Notes: generated by a model from the letters alone, not told the origin. DNA of 64,000 bases from Piezodorus guildinii (GCA_023052935.1 CM041298.1:19688871-19752870), one strand, 5' to 3'. Shown: positions 48,734 to 58,962, counted from the stretch's first letter. Program-made: numbers and translations.

Positions 48734-49490
48734 AAAAAATAAGATAAATATTAACGTTAAATAAATAAGAAAATTGACAAAACAAACTATTTTAAAGACT
48801 GTATTTTCTCAGACGAAACTCTCTTCTTTGAGATGAACATTTACTCGGTTCGGGGCACTTACTAGTTAATTCCAATCAAGGTGTAATTTCATTTCTGCCC
48901 GTTAATGAGAAGTTGGCAGAAGGGGGCGCGGGAAATTTGTAATGGTGGCTAAGGTGGCTGGTTCCTCACCCCTCCCGATCTCATGTATATTCAGCGGCCG
49001 GGTGGAGTTAATTGCTGAGCTGATGAAGCGACTGACGTCAGGCATATTGATGGCTGGAGAAAGTTAAGATGGCCCGGGAGCGAGCCTTTTGACCGTCTTG
49101 TCAGCTTGTCCTTTCAGCGGTTCTGATTTCATTAACACCCTCCCCTCCCCCCGTTCTGAACCTTCTTAATATTGGCTTGACCGTATTTCGTGGAAAATAG
49201 ATCCTTCATTCAATTATATATAAAAGTGTCAAGGAATTTCTTAGACTATCTAATAGTCTAGGAAAGTGGTTCCTCACCCACCCACTCCAAAAAAAAAAAT
49301 AAAAAATAAAAATTAAAAAAAAATAAAAAAATAAAAAATAGCTTAACTATTTATCTAGTCATTTCAATGCCAAGGGCCCTCTTAATCCTAAATACTAGAT
49401 ATATAATTGTTATAGTGAATTATTCACTTTTGGTATAGCATTGGGAGATAACAAGATTATAACTTTTAAACCATATGCTTTTTTCTTTTT
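48734..49490. other. Low-copy, partly GC-richer DNA
   Basis: 48835-49190 contains GCAGAAGGGGGCGCGGGAAA, CAGCGGCCGGGTGGAGTTAA and TGAAGCGACTGACGTCAGGC with no ORF or repeat match. A candidate for single-copy host non-coding sequence. A-rich low-complexity DNA follows at 49288-49340. Confidence 0.4.
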
Positions 49491-50506
49491 TTTTTTAATT
49501 AGTCATTTTGATGTTTTTGTTAAGAGAAGATATCTTGTTTTTTTTATTGAGAAATATTACAGTTTGTTACACAATGAACAGTAGTAATAGAGATGTAGTA
49601 CACATTCATACAATATATACAGAATAATGATGATAAAGTCAAATTACATAAAATCGGAAATAAATAAATTCAAATATATTCAAGAAAATAACAATTAATA
49701 AAAACAAAAAAACAACAAACAAATCAAAACAACAACCTGTAGTAGAGATAAATACAAGTTGGGAAATAAATAAAAATCATACAAGCAAACTTAACTTAAC
49801 TATACAATATATACAATCTGCTAAAGGGACCCTAGACTTCGCTGCTCCCTCCACAAGTGAGGGGAGAAGCCAAATCCAAGAGATCCCAGCGCCTCTCACC
49901 CGGCGCTTCACTGGCGTAAGCCAGTGGAGGCCGAGCTAGGGCGGAATAGCCACAAACATACAGTACATGAGTGGAGGATCTGACCAGTGTCAGAACTCCA
50001 GAATAAATGTTTACAAAACGTCGCGGGGCCACTGCCGTTTCAATCTTCGAGGAGAATTGTAGGGATGGGTGGAGCTGGAGAGCGATTGAGCAAGAGGATT
50101 AGGGTGATGAAGAAGGTTCTGATGGAATTTGGAGAATTTGGATGTTACCAGGTCTAAAATAAATGGAATATTAAGGAGCATTAACTATTGTTCGAAGGAC
50201 TTTGGATTGGAAGGATTGGATACGTTTGATGTTAGAATGTTTAGTTGTCCCCCATAGTTCAAGTCCGTAGATCCATATAGGTTTCAGTACTGTCTTATAT
50301 ATTAGTAATTTGTTGTCGACTGTAAGATGAGATTTTCTGTCTAGTAGTTTGTATAACCGGCCGAATATTTGAAAAATTAACTTAAAAACCCATTTGTAAT
50401 GTGTTAATGTAGATTTAGCTTCAAATAACTTTAAACTAATTTATCCTGAAAAAACAAAAGTTTAATAATTCTTATTTACAAAAATAAAGCAATCATACAT
50501 TTGTGT
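49491..50506. repeat. Dispersed repeat G, copy 1, split by a J1-like LINE
   Basis: 49491-49536 (TAGTCATTTTGATGTTTTTG, AAGAGAAGAT) and 50370-50506 (ATTAACTTAAAAACCCATTT, GATTTAGCTTCAAATAA, ACAAAAATAAAGCAATCATA) match 51655-51900 in order. Confidence 0.6.
49537..50365 (-). mobile_element. J1-like LINE, 5'-truncated
   Basis: T-run 49537-49545 is the tail. The 3' UTR matches 20993-21415. Minus-strand codons: LYKLLDRKSHLTVDNKLLIY, KTVLKPIWIYGLELWGTTKH, SNIKRIQSFQSKVLRTIV, then decayed, then NSPRRLKRQ.PRDVL around 50017-50062 with changes. The 5' break is at CGGCCGAATAT near 50365. Confidence 0.8.
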
Positions 50507-51652
50507 TTTTTACTTTCACTTACTATATATATTAAGGGGAAGTATTGCGATCGTGAAAATTTTCGAATTCCAATTGTCAACAGAAATAAACGTTTTAGGG
50601 TCCCCTGAGTCCAAATAACATAGTTCCTCAAAAAGGTCTGTGTGAGTGTCTATGAAACTGAAATTTCATGAAACTGTAACACCCGAGATGTTATAAAACC
50701 CTTTTTTTAATTAAAGTCGGCTAACCGGAAGAGCCACTTTATACCATGCACTTTGCACCTTTTTACGATTTCTCAAAAACGGCTCAAACGATTTTAATGA
50801 AACTCAATATGTCGATTAAAATTTAATTTGCTTTAATGTCACGTAGGTTTAGGCTTGATTAAACTAGTCTGATATTGCTTAAATGCCGATATTTAAAATT
50901 TTCTTCCTCTAAAATACCTTTAATTTTATAGATTCCATAAAAATAACCACATAATCTTGTTACTATTGATATGAAAGCGGTAAATATATAACTTGAAAAA
51001 ATTCGATATCCAACTAAGGAAGAAAACTGAAAAACAAAAAAAATATGTTAGTTTTTAATTTTGAACATAAGAACTGTAATATACCGTTTTGAAGCTAAAG
51101 ATTTTAGAAGAAATATTATGTTGTACATACGCTTGTAAAAGTTTAACTAAATGATTATTTTAAATAATAATATCGATTTTTTAATAAAACACATATTCTT
51201 ACAGAAACTCAATTTAATTAATACTTGCCTAAGGTAACGGGTTCTAACCCGAAGGTAGTCCTAGGATTTTTTAATGGGAGTAAAAAATCCTTAGTTATGT
51301 CGTCCGTCGGAGGGGACGTTAAAAGATGGTCCCGAGCCTATACAATGTGAGGTACTCGTTAAATATCCCTATCCAACCTAATAAAACCTGGATAAGCAAA
51401 ATTTAGGACTCCCACTGTAGCATTGTCCGATTAGCCACAGTAGCATAAAGTGACGTTAAATAAATAAGCAAAACAAACAAATTAATTCTTTAATAGTTTA
51501 ACTCATTTCTATCCCTAACAGTAAACCCTAGTGGGTGAAGAGCCTTTATGTCACACAATAAATAAATAAATCTCTTACTGTATAAGAAAACTCTCTAATC
51601 GATTTTAAAAACGATTGTAAATGATACTCGAGTGTTGCTCGCAACAGATTTT
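50507..51652 (-). mobile_element. HA copy, inverted, carrying SINE-1
   Basis: Starts TTTTTACTTTCACTTACTAT, then AGTATTGCGATCGTGAAAAT, TTTTAGGGTCCCCTGAGTCC, AAGAGCCACTTTATACCATG and AATTTTCTTCCTCTAAAATA. Beyond the SINE it finishes with TCTCTAATCGATTTTAAAAA and GAGTGTTGCTCGCAACAGA. A 45-bp ATAAATAAATAAAT-containing insert lies at about 51531-51572. Confidence 0.78.
51227..51480 (+). mobile_element. SINE-1, plus strand, head truncated
   Basis: GGTAACGGGTTCTAACCCGA keeps box B (GGTTCTAACCC); box A is missing through 5' truncation. The body is complete to GTGACGTTAAATAAATAAGC. Flanks ATTAATACT and ATTAATTCT may be the target duplication with one mismatch. Confidence 0.82.
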
Positions 51653-51654
51653 TT

Positions 51655-51900
51655 TTTTTTAAATTAATCGTTTTGATGTTTTTGCCAAGAGAAGATGCTT
51701 TGTGTTTAGTAAATTAATTGTAAAAAAGATATTGTATGACAAATTAACTTTAAAAACCGGTTTGTTATTTGGTAATATAGGTTCAGCTTCAAATTTCAAA
51801 TCAAACTTTAAACTTAAATCTAACACTAAAAAAAAAATTAAATAAACATTATTTACAAAAATAAAGCAATCATACCTTAGTGTTACATAGCAATCTTACC
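51655..51900. repeat. Dispersed repeat G, copy 2
   Basis: TAATCGTTTTGATGTTTTTG, CCAAGAGAAGAT, AATTAACTTTAAAAACCGGT, ATAGGTTCAGCTTCAAAT and AAAAATAAAGCAATCATACC, matching 49491-50506. The two copies flank the HA at 50507-51652. Confidence 0.6.
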
Positions 51901-52406
51901 TAAAAGAAAAATTGTTTTTTAAAGCTAATTTTACTGTACTTTATGTTTTTGATTATAGTTAAAAATAATTTCTATCGCTACTTCATGTAATCTTAAATGG
52001 ATGGTTTTATCTGAACATCTTGCAATCAATTTATGTTTTTTAATTTAAACGTAATTTTAAAAAAAATATATTGATTTTAAAAAGGGAGTAGTGTGATAGA
52101 TGCATAAGTGTTTAAAATTATAAAATTACCAGTTATGCTAAAGAAACGCCTGACCGCTATAAAAATACTGGATCTTCAAAAAGGCCAGGTATTGCTGGTA
52201 CTGTATTCTTTACCCCTTCTCCCAAAACCATTTCCAATTTTGAGTGAAATTTTCAGAAAATTGAAAGTATAAATAAATGAATTTATAGGAAAAAAATAAA
52301 TTTTTACCCAGCTTATAATGCCTGATAATCGAATCTATGCTAAGTTATTAAATTTTATGTATGGTAATTACAATTATTAACGCAATATAGGCTCATTTAT
52401 TTTTAG
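51901..52406. other. No recognisable feature
   Basis: AT-rich; no ORF or repeat match. Confidence 0.35.
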
Positions 52407-52636
52407 TCTCTTTATTTATTTAATGTTACTTTACGCTAATGTGGCTAATCGGACGAAGCTATGGTGACAGTTCTATATTTTGCCTATCCAGGTTTAATTA
52501 GGATAGGAACGAGTACTTGACATCGCTCCGGCTAGAAACCCCATTTTACGCCCCTTTCGAAGGACGGCATAGATAAGGATTTTTTACAGTCTTTAAATTT
52601 CCTAGAGCTATCTGTCGGGTTTAAACTTGTGACCCA
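52407..52636 (-). mobile_element. SINE-1, old diverged copy
   Basis: GTGGCTAATCGGACGAAGCT, TTTGCCTATCCAGGTTTAAT, CGTTCGAAGGACGGC-type block and GGGTTTAAACTTGTGACC. The head is lost at the junction with RTx. Confidence 0.75.
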
Positions 52637-52775
52637 GTGGCTTCATCTCTCTTTGGGCCTAATATTTTACCTATTACCTTACTTTTGAACCCCTTATGGC
52701 ATTGTTCATACATACTTTAAAGTACGCGGCCACGTTTCATATCCGTAAAAAACCGTTGGAAGAATAATAGTTTTA
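52637..52775 (-). mobile_element. RTx LINE internal fragment
   Basis: The minus strand encodes TIILPTVFYGYETWPRTLKY-like and the GPKRDEATG region; the DNA matches 40270-40420 (GTGGCCTCATCTCTCTTCGG and ACCGTTGGAAGAATAATAGT blocks). Confidence 0.75.
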
Positions 52776-52779
52776 CCAC

Positions 52780-53042
52780 AAACACACCGACACACTTTTT
52801 TGATGAAAAATATAAATATATAAAAGTATAGTTGTGTTAAATATGAAATTTTAATTTCGTGCGACATTTAGTTAGTTGCGCAAGACTTACCACCTACGGA
52901 CACACCATTTTGCGGGACTTGGTTATTTGGATTCAGGAGACCCTAAAACGTGTATTCCTGTCGAAAACTGGTATTCGAAAATTGTTCACGGTCTCAATAC
53001 TTTCCTTATTATATATTTCATATATAGGTAAGTGAAAGTAAA
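52780..53042 (+). mobile_element. HA 3' third
   Basis: AATATGAAATTTTAATTTCG, GCGGGACTTGGTTATTTGG, GACCCTAAAACGTGTATTCC and the end TATATATTTCATATATAGGT AAGTGAAAGTAAAA. Confidence 0.75.
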
Positions 53043-53054
53043 AAGCATCAAATT

Positions 53055-53469
53055 ATACTTTGACGAAGTTGTCTAAATTTCTGAACAGTTGGTAATCTGT
53101 TGGAGACAAGTCGGGAGAATATGGTGGGTGCGGAAGAACTTCGTAGCCCAGTTCTTTCAATTTTTGCACGGTATGTTTTGAATAATGGGGAGCCGGTGGC
53201 TGAGTGGCTAGCGCGCTAGTCTCCCACGCCATAGTTGTGGGTTCGAGTACCAGTCCCAGCGGGACTTTTATAAGAATATAATTAAATGGGGACTCACTCA
53301 CAGCCTCCTTCCCCCGGGTAGTGAGACTCGTCAGCCAACTGGTGGCAACTCGCAAAAAATAGGCGTAAGGAGTGACGACCCTATCCTAAACATTTTATCG
53401 AGAAACGTGAGTATATTCTCCCAGGAGTCTATACCACGCGGCCAAGGGCCTACACGGCCTATCGCGCCA

Positions 53470-53504
<35 letters not shown>

Positions 53505-54058
53505 TTTTGAATAACGGGGTCTTGCCGCTCAGTGAGATCAGAAGGTACCCATGTATCGAGATTTTTTACTTTCCCAATACACTTTAAATGTATGGAAACG
53601 GTAGATGCACTTGCATTTAGTTGTGCTGAGAGTCCTTTAACTGTTTGGTGGGGGTTTCCTTCTACTTTATGTTTTTTAGGACATCGTTGTCTATTACGGA
53701 TGGAGGTCTTCCTCGGGGCAATTTTTCCAAGTCGGTATCCCCAGCTGAAAACTTTGTAAACCAACGGCGAATGGTCCGTTCATTAACACTTCCCCTTCTT
53801 TCTAGCGGCCTCAGCTGCTGAATGGCCGAGTTTAACCTCGTACAAAATATTATTCGAAAATCGCGTGTTTCCATGTTCATATTTGGAGGTATACTAAAAA
53901 GTGGGTAATTGATTGGGAAGCTAATGTTTTTAATATAAAGGTAGAGGATCAGTAACTTTAAATATGCAAACATTCGGAAGAAAACAACAGAGACCTGCAA
54001 AATCCTTCATGTATTTCAGAAACTATGATGAACGGACATTTCATGTGAAACTACCCAA
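53055..54058 (-). mobile_element. mar-1 mariner with SINE-2 inside, one end missing
   Basis: The right end ACATTTCATGTGAAACTACC CAA is a mar-1 terminus; the left terminus and the transposase C-terminal tail are missing before 53055. Transposase codons: VLPHPPYSPDLSPTDYQLFR (53100-53160), LDTWVPSDLTERQDPVIQNI (about 53515-53560), NASASTVSIHLKCIGKVKNL, RTIRRWFTKFSAGDTDLEKL and MNMETRDFRIIF (53900). The same internal deletion joins LTERQ to PHVSKHTVQ-type sequence. Confidence 0.85.
53186..53502 (+). mobile_element. SINE-2, tRNA-derived SINE with poly(A)
   Basis: Starts TGGGGAGCCGGTGGCTGAGT. Box A TGGCTGAGTGGCTAGCG, box B GGTTCGAGTACC. A body of about 220 bp unrelated to SINE-1 (CCCCCGGGTAGTGAGACTCG, CACGCGGCCAAGGGCCTACA) is followed by about 29 A. 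TGTTTTGAATAA at 53174-53185 and 53503-53514 is a 12-bp target duplication in mar-1. Only copy in the window; the perfect duplication and long A-tail suggest it is young. Confidence 0.92.
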
Positions 54059-54688
54059 TTAGAAGCTAAAAGTTTAGGTGAACTAAAAAAATCTAATTAA
54101 TCCCCTAAGTTTGCGTCAAAAAAGCCACGGGGCAGATCTACTATTCTTACCCTACTATACCCTTTAAGTTAATTATTTTTATTCGATATCTAATTGATCG
54201 CCCCCAAGTTTGATCGCCTAGCAGTACGAAATAATCGGCGTACCAAAAGCCTATACGAAAAAAAAATAAAATAGCATTAATTTGACAGACAAGGCACATG
54301 TGGTTTATTAAATATCTGCCTAATATCGAATATACCCAATAAAAATTCCCGCCCCATACAAGACAAAAATTCCCTTTATGAAGTCATTAAGAGACGGGGA
54401 TATTGAGGTCAGAAGGCATTAAGATATCCAAGTAGGGCATTAAGATGTGGCCCGGGCCTCCTATAACTGCCGGGGACCATATCGCTGGGGTGGGGGTGGG
54501 GGATTTACAGCCAACAGCGCCCCTCTCCCCTTCGGACTTAGTCCTATCTTACATCTAAAGCTCACTTAGTCAACTCGAATATTTGTCTCCACTTAATAGA
54601 CAATAAAACTGTCCTCGGTCGTAAATCTTCCAAAGGATATTATAGAAAAGATATGGCAAATTAATAATTGCTACATAATTACTAACTC
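54059..54688. other. Low-copy DNA, no gene seen
   Basis: 54330-54560 is GC-richer (GATGTGGCCCGGGCCTCCTA, GCTGGGGTGGGGGTGGGGGA) and matches no repeat here. No ORF or splice-bounded exon I can defend. Confidence 0.4.
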
Positions 54689-54719
54689 ATTGTTATTTTT
54701 TTATTTTTTTTTTTTTTTT

Positions 54720-55145
54720 ATTCGTATATATTACAATTTGTCATAATAGACAATAATAATAGTGCTACAGGATCTCATTCATACAATATTTACAATATAA
54801 ACAAAAGGAAAGTCAAATTACATAAAATAAAATCAAAATAAATAAACGTATACAATAACAAAATTTATAGACAAAATAAATACAAATAAATGAAGTTAAC
54901 AAATAAATAAACAAAACATGTCACATTCATACCTATGTACAATATTTACAATCAGCTCGGGAACCCCGGACGGGGCTTGTCCCCCCACTTGTGGAAGGAC
55001 AAGCAGAGTCAAAAGGATCCCAGCGCCTCCCTCTCAGCCGCATCACTGGTGAGAGCCAGCGGAAGCTAAGTGAGGGCGCCACAGCCACAATCACACCGCA
55101 CATGAGAGGAGAATCTGACCAGTGTCAGAACTCCAGAATAGATGT
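54720..55145 (-). other. J1 3' UTR
   Basis: On the minus strand it follows the ORF2 stop: GTTCTGACACTGGTCAGATT, GGCGCTGGGATCCTTTTGAC, then T-rich sequence and the end TTGTAATATATACGAATAAA plus an A-tail. The first half is GC-richer and shared with the J1-like family; CCACAAGTGGGGGGACAAGC may form a small stem. Diagnostic probe for J1 copies (521-859, 32745-32825). Confidence 0.85.
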
Positions 55146-55193
55146 TTACAATATGTCTCGGGGCCACTGCCGTTTCAACCTTCTAGGAGGGTT
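55146..55193 (-). pseudogene. J1 ORF2 C-terminal tag after the deletion
   Basis: Reads NPPRRLKRQWPRDIL, stop. The same PPRRLKRxWxRDLL ending closes J2 (17104) and J3 (33616, 28997), so it is a conserved terminal motif. Here it is joined within about 10 bp to the truncated RT frame at 55201, which defines the deletion. Confidence 0.88.
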
Positions 55194-55200
55194 GTATGGA

Positions 55201-56265
55201 TTAAGGAATGTGTCTTTGCAGGATTAAGGATGCTATTTCAGGATCGGAATTGGATGATAGGATGGCGGTGTCATCTGCAAATGTTGCCAGAAAGGTGTCA
55301 GGATGAATAGGAATATCAGCAGTGTAAAGGATGTAGAGGACGGGTCCCAAGACGCTGCCTTGAGGAACACCGGCCTCAATGGGATAAAAGTTAGAAAATT
55401 CTACACCACAGCGAACTCGGAAGGAGCGGTTTGAGAGATAGGATCGTAGAATGAGGTATATAGACTGGGGTAAATGCGTTTTAAGCTTGAAGAGTAATCC
55501 GGTGTGCCATACCCGGTCAAAAGCTTGCGCTATGTCCAGAAACGCACCAGAACAATACTCTTTGCATTCAAGGGCTGAGGAAATATGGTCTACAACTCGG
55601 AGTCCTTGTTGAACAGTAGAATGATGAGCACGGAAACCAAACTGATGGGAAGGAAGATTTTGTGATTCAAATATAGGCAGGATTCGTTTTAGAAGGAGTT
55701 TTTCAAAGACTTTTGAGAGGATGGGGAGTAGACTAATAGGTCTGTAGGATGAAGTGTTACTGGAAGGTTTACCTGGTTTTAGGAATAGAAAGATTGTGGA
55801 ATGTTTCCATAAGAGAGGAAAATAGGTGGTGCGAAGGATGCAGTTGTAGATGTATGTAAGAAAAATAATGGCTTTCTGGGGAAGTTGTCGCAGGATCTGG
55901 GGGGTAAGGAGATCGTGTCCAGGAGATTTACGAAGGGTCAGTTTTTGAAGAAGATATTTCACCTCAGATGGATTAATAGCTTTAGGAGGTAGGGAAAGAG
56001 GTATTGGTGAGGAAAGGAATTCTTCAACTGTTGTGGTATGATTTCTGTTGGATTCCGGGTGAGGAGTGAATACTTTGGAGAGGTGTGTGGCGAATTCCTC
56101 GGCTTTATCTTCATCAGACGCAGCCCAGGAGTCATCACCACGCCGGAGAGGATGGGAAACTTTGTGGTATTTTAGGATCTTTTTGGTCACATTCCACAGG
56201 GAATTATCTCGAGCTGATAGAGAGGAGAGGTAGGAATTAAAGGACTGAGAACGGAAGGTCGCCAA
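55201..56265 (-). pseudogene. J1 ORF2 reverse transcriptase domain
   Basis: 354 codons from the first Met; coding extends upstream in the same frame to about 56390 (HLPQHLADLIHAKRRARSLW). RT blocks: LRKSPGHDLLTPQIL (112-126), SYRPISLLPILSKVFEKLLL (173-192), HQFGFRAHHST (207-217), GAFLDIAQAFDRVWH with the first Asp at 244, AGVPQGSVLGPVLY (298-311) and TFADDTAIL with the catalytic Asp pair at 331-332. It copies element RNA at a nicked target in the related active elements. It stops at residue 354 just after the palm, so thumb and C-terminus are missing. Confidence 0.93.
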
Positions 56266-56372
56266 CTCCCGCTTTAATTGCCTACAATAAAAGTTATAGG
56301 AGCGGCGATCTGTTGGGTGTCGGGTTCTTTGCCATAATGATCTGGCTCGGCGTTTTGCATGGATGAGGTCAG

Positions 56373-57278
56373 CTAGGTGTTGAGGTAAATGGTTTTGCTG
56401 AGGAGTTCTATTGGAGTGCTTAGGAGAGGAGGCAGTCCAGACAGCTGCTGAATGGCGGTAGTAAAGGAGTAGACGGAATCATCAAGGTCATCCGGTGTTT
56501 TGAGGGTCACACTGAGGTCAATATTATCGGTAAGGATTTGGCGGAAGAGGTTCCAGTTGACAGGGCCTCGGATAAATGAAGGTGGAATGGGTTTCGGAAT
56601 AGGAGTTAGGGATACTTTAAGGATCAGTGGACTATGGTCAGAGGATAGTTCATCAAGGCGAGTTACGGAATAGTTGAGGGAGCCTAATCCGCTGTGAATG
56701 AAGAAGTCAAGGATGTCAGGATTACGGTTGGGATCGGTTGGCCAGTAGGTAGGGGAATCAGGAGGCAGGAGATTGAAATGACGGGAGTTGAGTGCAGACA
56801 GCAAATTTCGTCCACGAGAATTTGTGGTTATCGAACCCCACTGTTGATGCTTGGCATTTAAGTCTGCACCCAGAATGAAATGATTTCCTAAGGAATTTAG
56901 AAAGGATACAAATTCGGTGTTGGAAATGGAATGTTTGGGAGGGCAATATGCTGATGTAAGGGTTACCGGAAAGGAAAAAGTTTTGATTACTATGGCTGTG
57001 GTTTGTAGGAAATCATAGGTAGGAAGTGGGAGTAAGTGATGAGAGAGGGACTGGTGCACAATGACAGCAGTACCGGCATGGGCTTTGCCGTCTGGGTGGT
57101 CCGTACGGTATGTTACGTATTGAGGTATTTTAAAGTACTGTTTAGTGGTTAGTCTAGTTTCAGTAATAAGTGCTACGTCAACGGTTTTGTCTTGCAATAA
57201 AGCTGTAAGTTCGTCAGTATGATTTCTAACACCATTCGCATTCCATAGGAGAATGGATAAGGAGTTAGGTGAAGTCAT
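56373..57278 (-). pseudogene. J1 ORF2 endonuclease (APE-type) domain
   Basis: 301 codons from ATG. Endonuclease/exonuclease/phosphatase motifs: LLWNANGVRNH (Asn 14), ALITETRL (Glu 40), LTSAYCPP, FILGADLNAKHQQWG (Asp 139, Asn 141), LDFFIHSG (Asp 191) and LSSDHSPLIL (Asp 214, His 215), all intact. This domain nicks the target in Jockey-type LINEs. It ends after SKTIYLNT because a one-base change near 56388-56396 shifts the frame; the RT frame picks up immediately. The ATG directly follows the ORF1 stop. Confidence 0.93.
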
Positions 57279-58595
57279 TTAAGGATTTTTTAAGGAAGGG
57301 ATTAAGTTTGATACAAGATTAGTAAGTAGTGATATTAGCGGCATAACGAGGGATTTGATTTCAGTGATGAAGGATGTCATCAAACTTGTAAGGTCTGAGA
57401 CATTTGATGGAGGAGGAATATGAGAAATTCGATGCGGATGAGGTTTTTGAGGGTTGGGTAAATTTTGAGGAATAGTTGGTTGTGGAACGGTTTGAGGATT
57501 TTGAAGTGTGCGTTGTTCCGGCAGGGCCTCGGCCTCTTTGTTCTGGTTCCCACCTCCAAGTAGATGGGCAAATGTTACATTGGAATCAATTGTTTTTGAA
57601 GGTTGTCTTCTGCTTCTGATCGGTTCAGCTGTTTCATCCAGATTCTGAGGTTTTTGGTATCTGCTTTTGAGGTTCTTGTAGACTTGACATCCCTTGTAGC
57701 TAGCCGGGTGGTCCTTGAGGCACAGAGCACAAACAGCGGGTGTTGATCTTGGTCTTGTACATTCTTCTGACTTATGTTGTTCACCGCATTTCACACAGCG
57801 TGGTATGTGGTGACAATAACTTCTGGTATGACCATATGCCTGACAATTGTGGCACTGAACTATTTCTTTCTTAGTGTAAGGTTTTTCAACTCTTACGCTA
57901 GTATAGTATAATCTATTGAGGTCATAAATTTTTTCAACTCCTGCTGATGGTTCCAAGTCCACAAAGAATAGAGGCAGAGGAATTTTATCTTTTAGGACGT
58001 TGGTGACTTGTCGCACTTTATAGCCTATCTCCGTCAGTTCTTCTTGGATAGCTGCTGCTGGTGTCGAAGGGTGTAGGTTTCTAATTACAACCCTTAAAGC
58101 TCTCTCCTGGCGTAACTGATATGTATGAAAATCAGCTTTGGTCTCCGTCAGATATTTTACTATTTTTCTGTAGGTTTCGGCGGTAGTCGGGGATATTTTA
58201 GTATCACTGGTTCTACTTATACAATAATAGCTGTTAGGATCGGTTAATTTGTTTAGATGCGCACACAGAAGTTGAAAGTTTTTAATATTTTTAACAAATA
58301 TTGGTGGAGGTTGTGGTTCTTTTGGTATAGGAGAAGATTCCATTGTTTCTTTTTCAATTTGAAGGATCTGAAATGGGTTCGGTGTAAAAAACGGCGATTC
58401 TTCAGTTAATCCTTGTGATGATGTGCTAGGCTGTGGTTCAGATCCTAAAGAGGTAGCTGAAGCAGTCGCTGGTGGAATCATTTTTTTATTATTATCACGG
58501 CGAGGTCTCTGTTTTGTGGGAGACGAGTTTGAACCTGCAGATCTAGATCTTTTACTTGTAACTTTCGAGGACATCACTTGGTGAAAATATCGCAT
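57279..58595 (-). CDS. J1 ORF1, Gag-like nucleic-acid-binding protein
   Basis: 438 codons, open throughout. A basic, Ser/Pro-rich N-terminus (1-70) is followed by the domain that precedes the zinc fingers in Jockey-type ORF1 (about 166-240, RALRVVIRNLHPSTPAAAIQ). Three zinc knuckles follow: CHNCQAYGHTRSYC (248-261), CVKCGEQHKSEEC (267-279) and CALCLKDHPASYKGC (289-303). A Pro/Gln-rich linker and a hydrophobic leucine-rich tail (about 398-438) end it. It would package element RNA as a ribonucleoprotein. A second Met at residue 8 could also serve as start. Stop TAA abuts the ORF2 ATG. Confidence 0.93.
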   Translation of the reverse strand: MRYFHQVMSSKVTSKRSRSAGSNSSPTKQRPRRDNNKKMIPPATASATSLGSEPQPSTSSQGLTEESPFFTPNPFQILQIEKETMESSPIPKEPQPPPIFVKNIKNFQLLCAHLNKLTDPNSYYCISRTSDTKISPTTAETYRKIVKYLTETKADFHTYQLRQERALRVVIRNLHPSTPAAAIQEELTEIGYKVRQVTNVLKDKIPLPLFFVDLEPSAGVEKIYDLNRLYYTSVRVEKPYTKKEIVQCHNCQAYGHTRSYCHHIPRCVKCGEQHKSEECTRPRSTPAVCALCLKDHPASYKGCQVYKNLKSRYQKPQNLDETAEPIRSRRQPSKTIDSNVTFAHLLGGGNQNKEAEALPEQRTLQNPQTVPQPTIPQNLPNPQKPHPHRISHIPPPSNVSDLTSLMTSFITEIKSLVMPLISLLTNLVSNLIPSLKNP

Positions 58596-58925
58596 TGATT
58601 AAAGAAATAAATAGAAATAAATATATAATGGAATAAGAATAAGAAGGAAAAAAAAATAAATAAAAGAAAGATAAGGAAAAGAAAAGCAAGCCCGAGCTTG
58701 CCGAGCTAGCGGCAATCAGCTGATCAGTGACCCTCCTTTCACTTTTTCGTGATTGTACAAAGTAAATTATAACTTTGCTTACCGAAATTTCTCCAATATT
58801 CACTGCTGTAGTATTCCTGAGGTCTAGTGATGTTTTCCAGATTGAACTCAAGCGAATTCCTACTGAAAAAAGCAAAAATCTGAGAGACGAAGTAACGTAT
58901 GACTGTTATCATCGAGCGCATCAGC

Positions 58926-58962
<37 letters not shown>
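58596..58962 (-). promoter_or_regulatory. J1 5' leader with an A-run at its extreme 5' end
   Basis: Reading the minus strand: about 34 A (58962-58929), TCAGCTGATGCGCTCGATG, a GGTAAGCAAAG splice-donor-like site near 58780, TGATCAGCTGATTGCCGCTA and an A/G-rich run before the ORF1 ATG. Jockey elements use internal promoters downstream of the start site, so a promoter is expected here, but no core element is certain. The 5' A-run is unusual and may be junction DNA or another element's tail. Confidence 0.45.

Larger units (their letters stand above)
54699..58962 (-). mobile_element. J1 Jockey-like LINE, near full length with internal deletion
   Basis: ATTGTTATTT at 54689-54698 and 58963-58972 flanks it (10-bp target duplication). 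Order on the minus strand: 5' A-run and leader (58962-58596), ORF1, ORF2 endonuclease, ORF2 RT, C-terminal tag, 3' UTR (55145-54720), A-tail. It is about 4.26 kb. The RT thumb and most of the C-terminus (at least 150 codons by comparison with J2 and J3) are deleted at about 55200, and a frameshift splits the endonuclease from RT, so the copy is inactive. Confidence 0.92.

Noticed and set aside
53186..53262. Possible tRNA gene at 53.2 kb
   Set aside because: Continues into a 220-bp body and a poly(A) tail with target duplication, so it is a SINE head.
53532..53759. Plus-strand 75-aa frame at 53.5 kb
   Set aside because: Antisense shadow of the mar-1 transposase.
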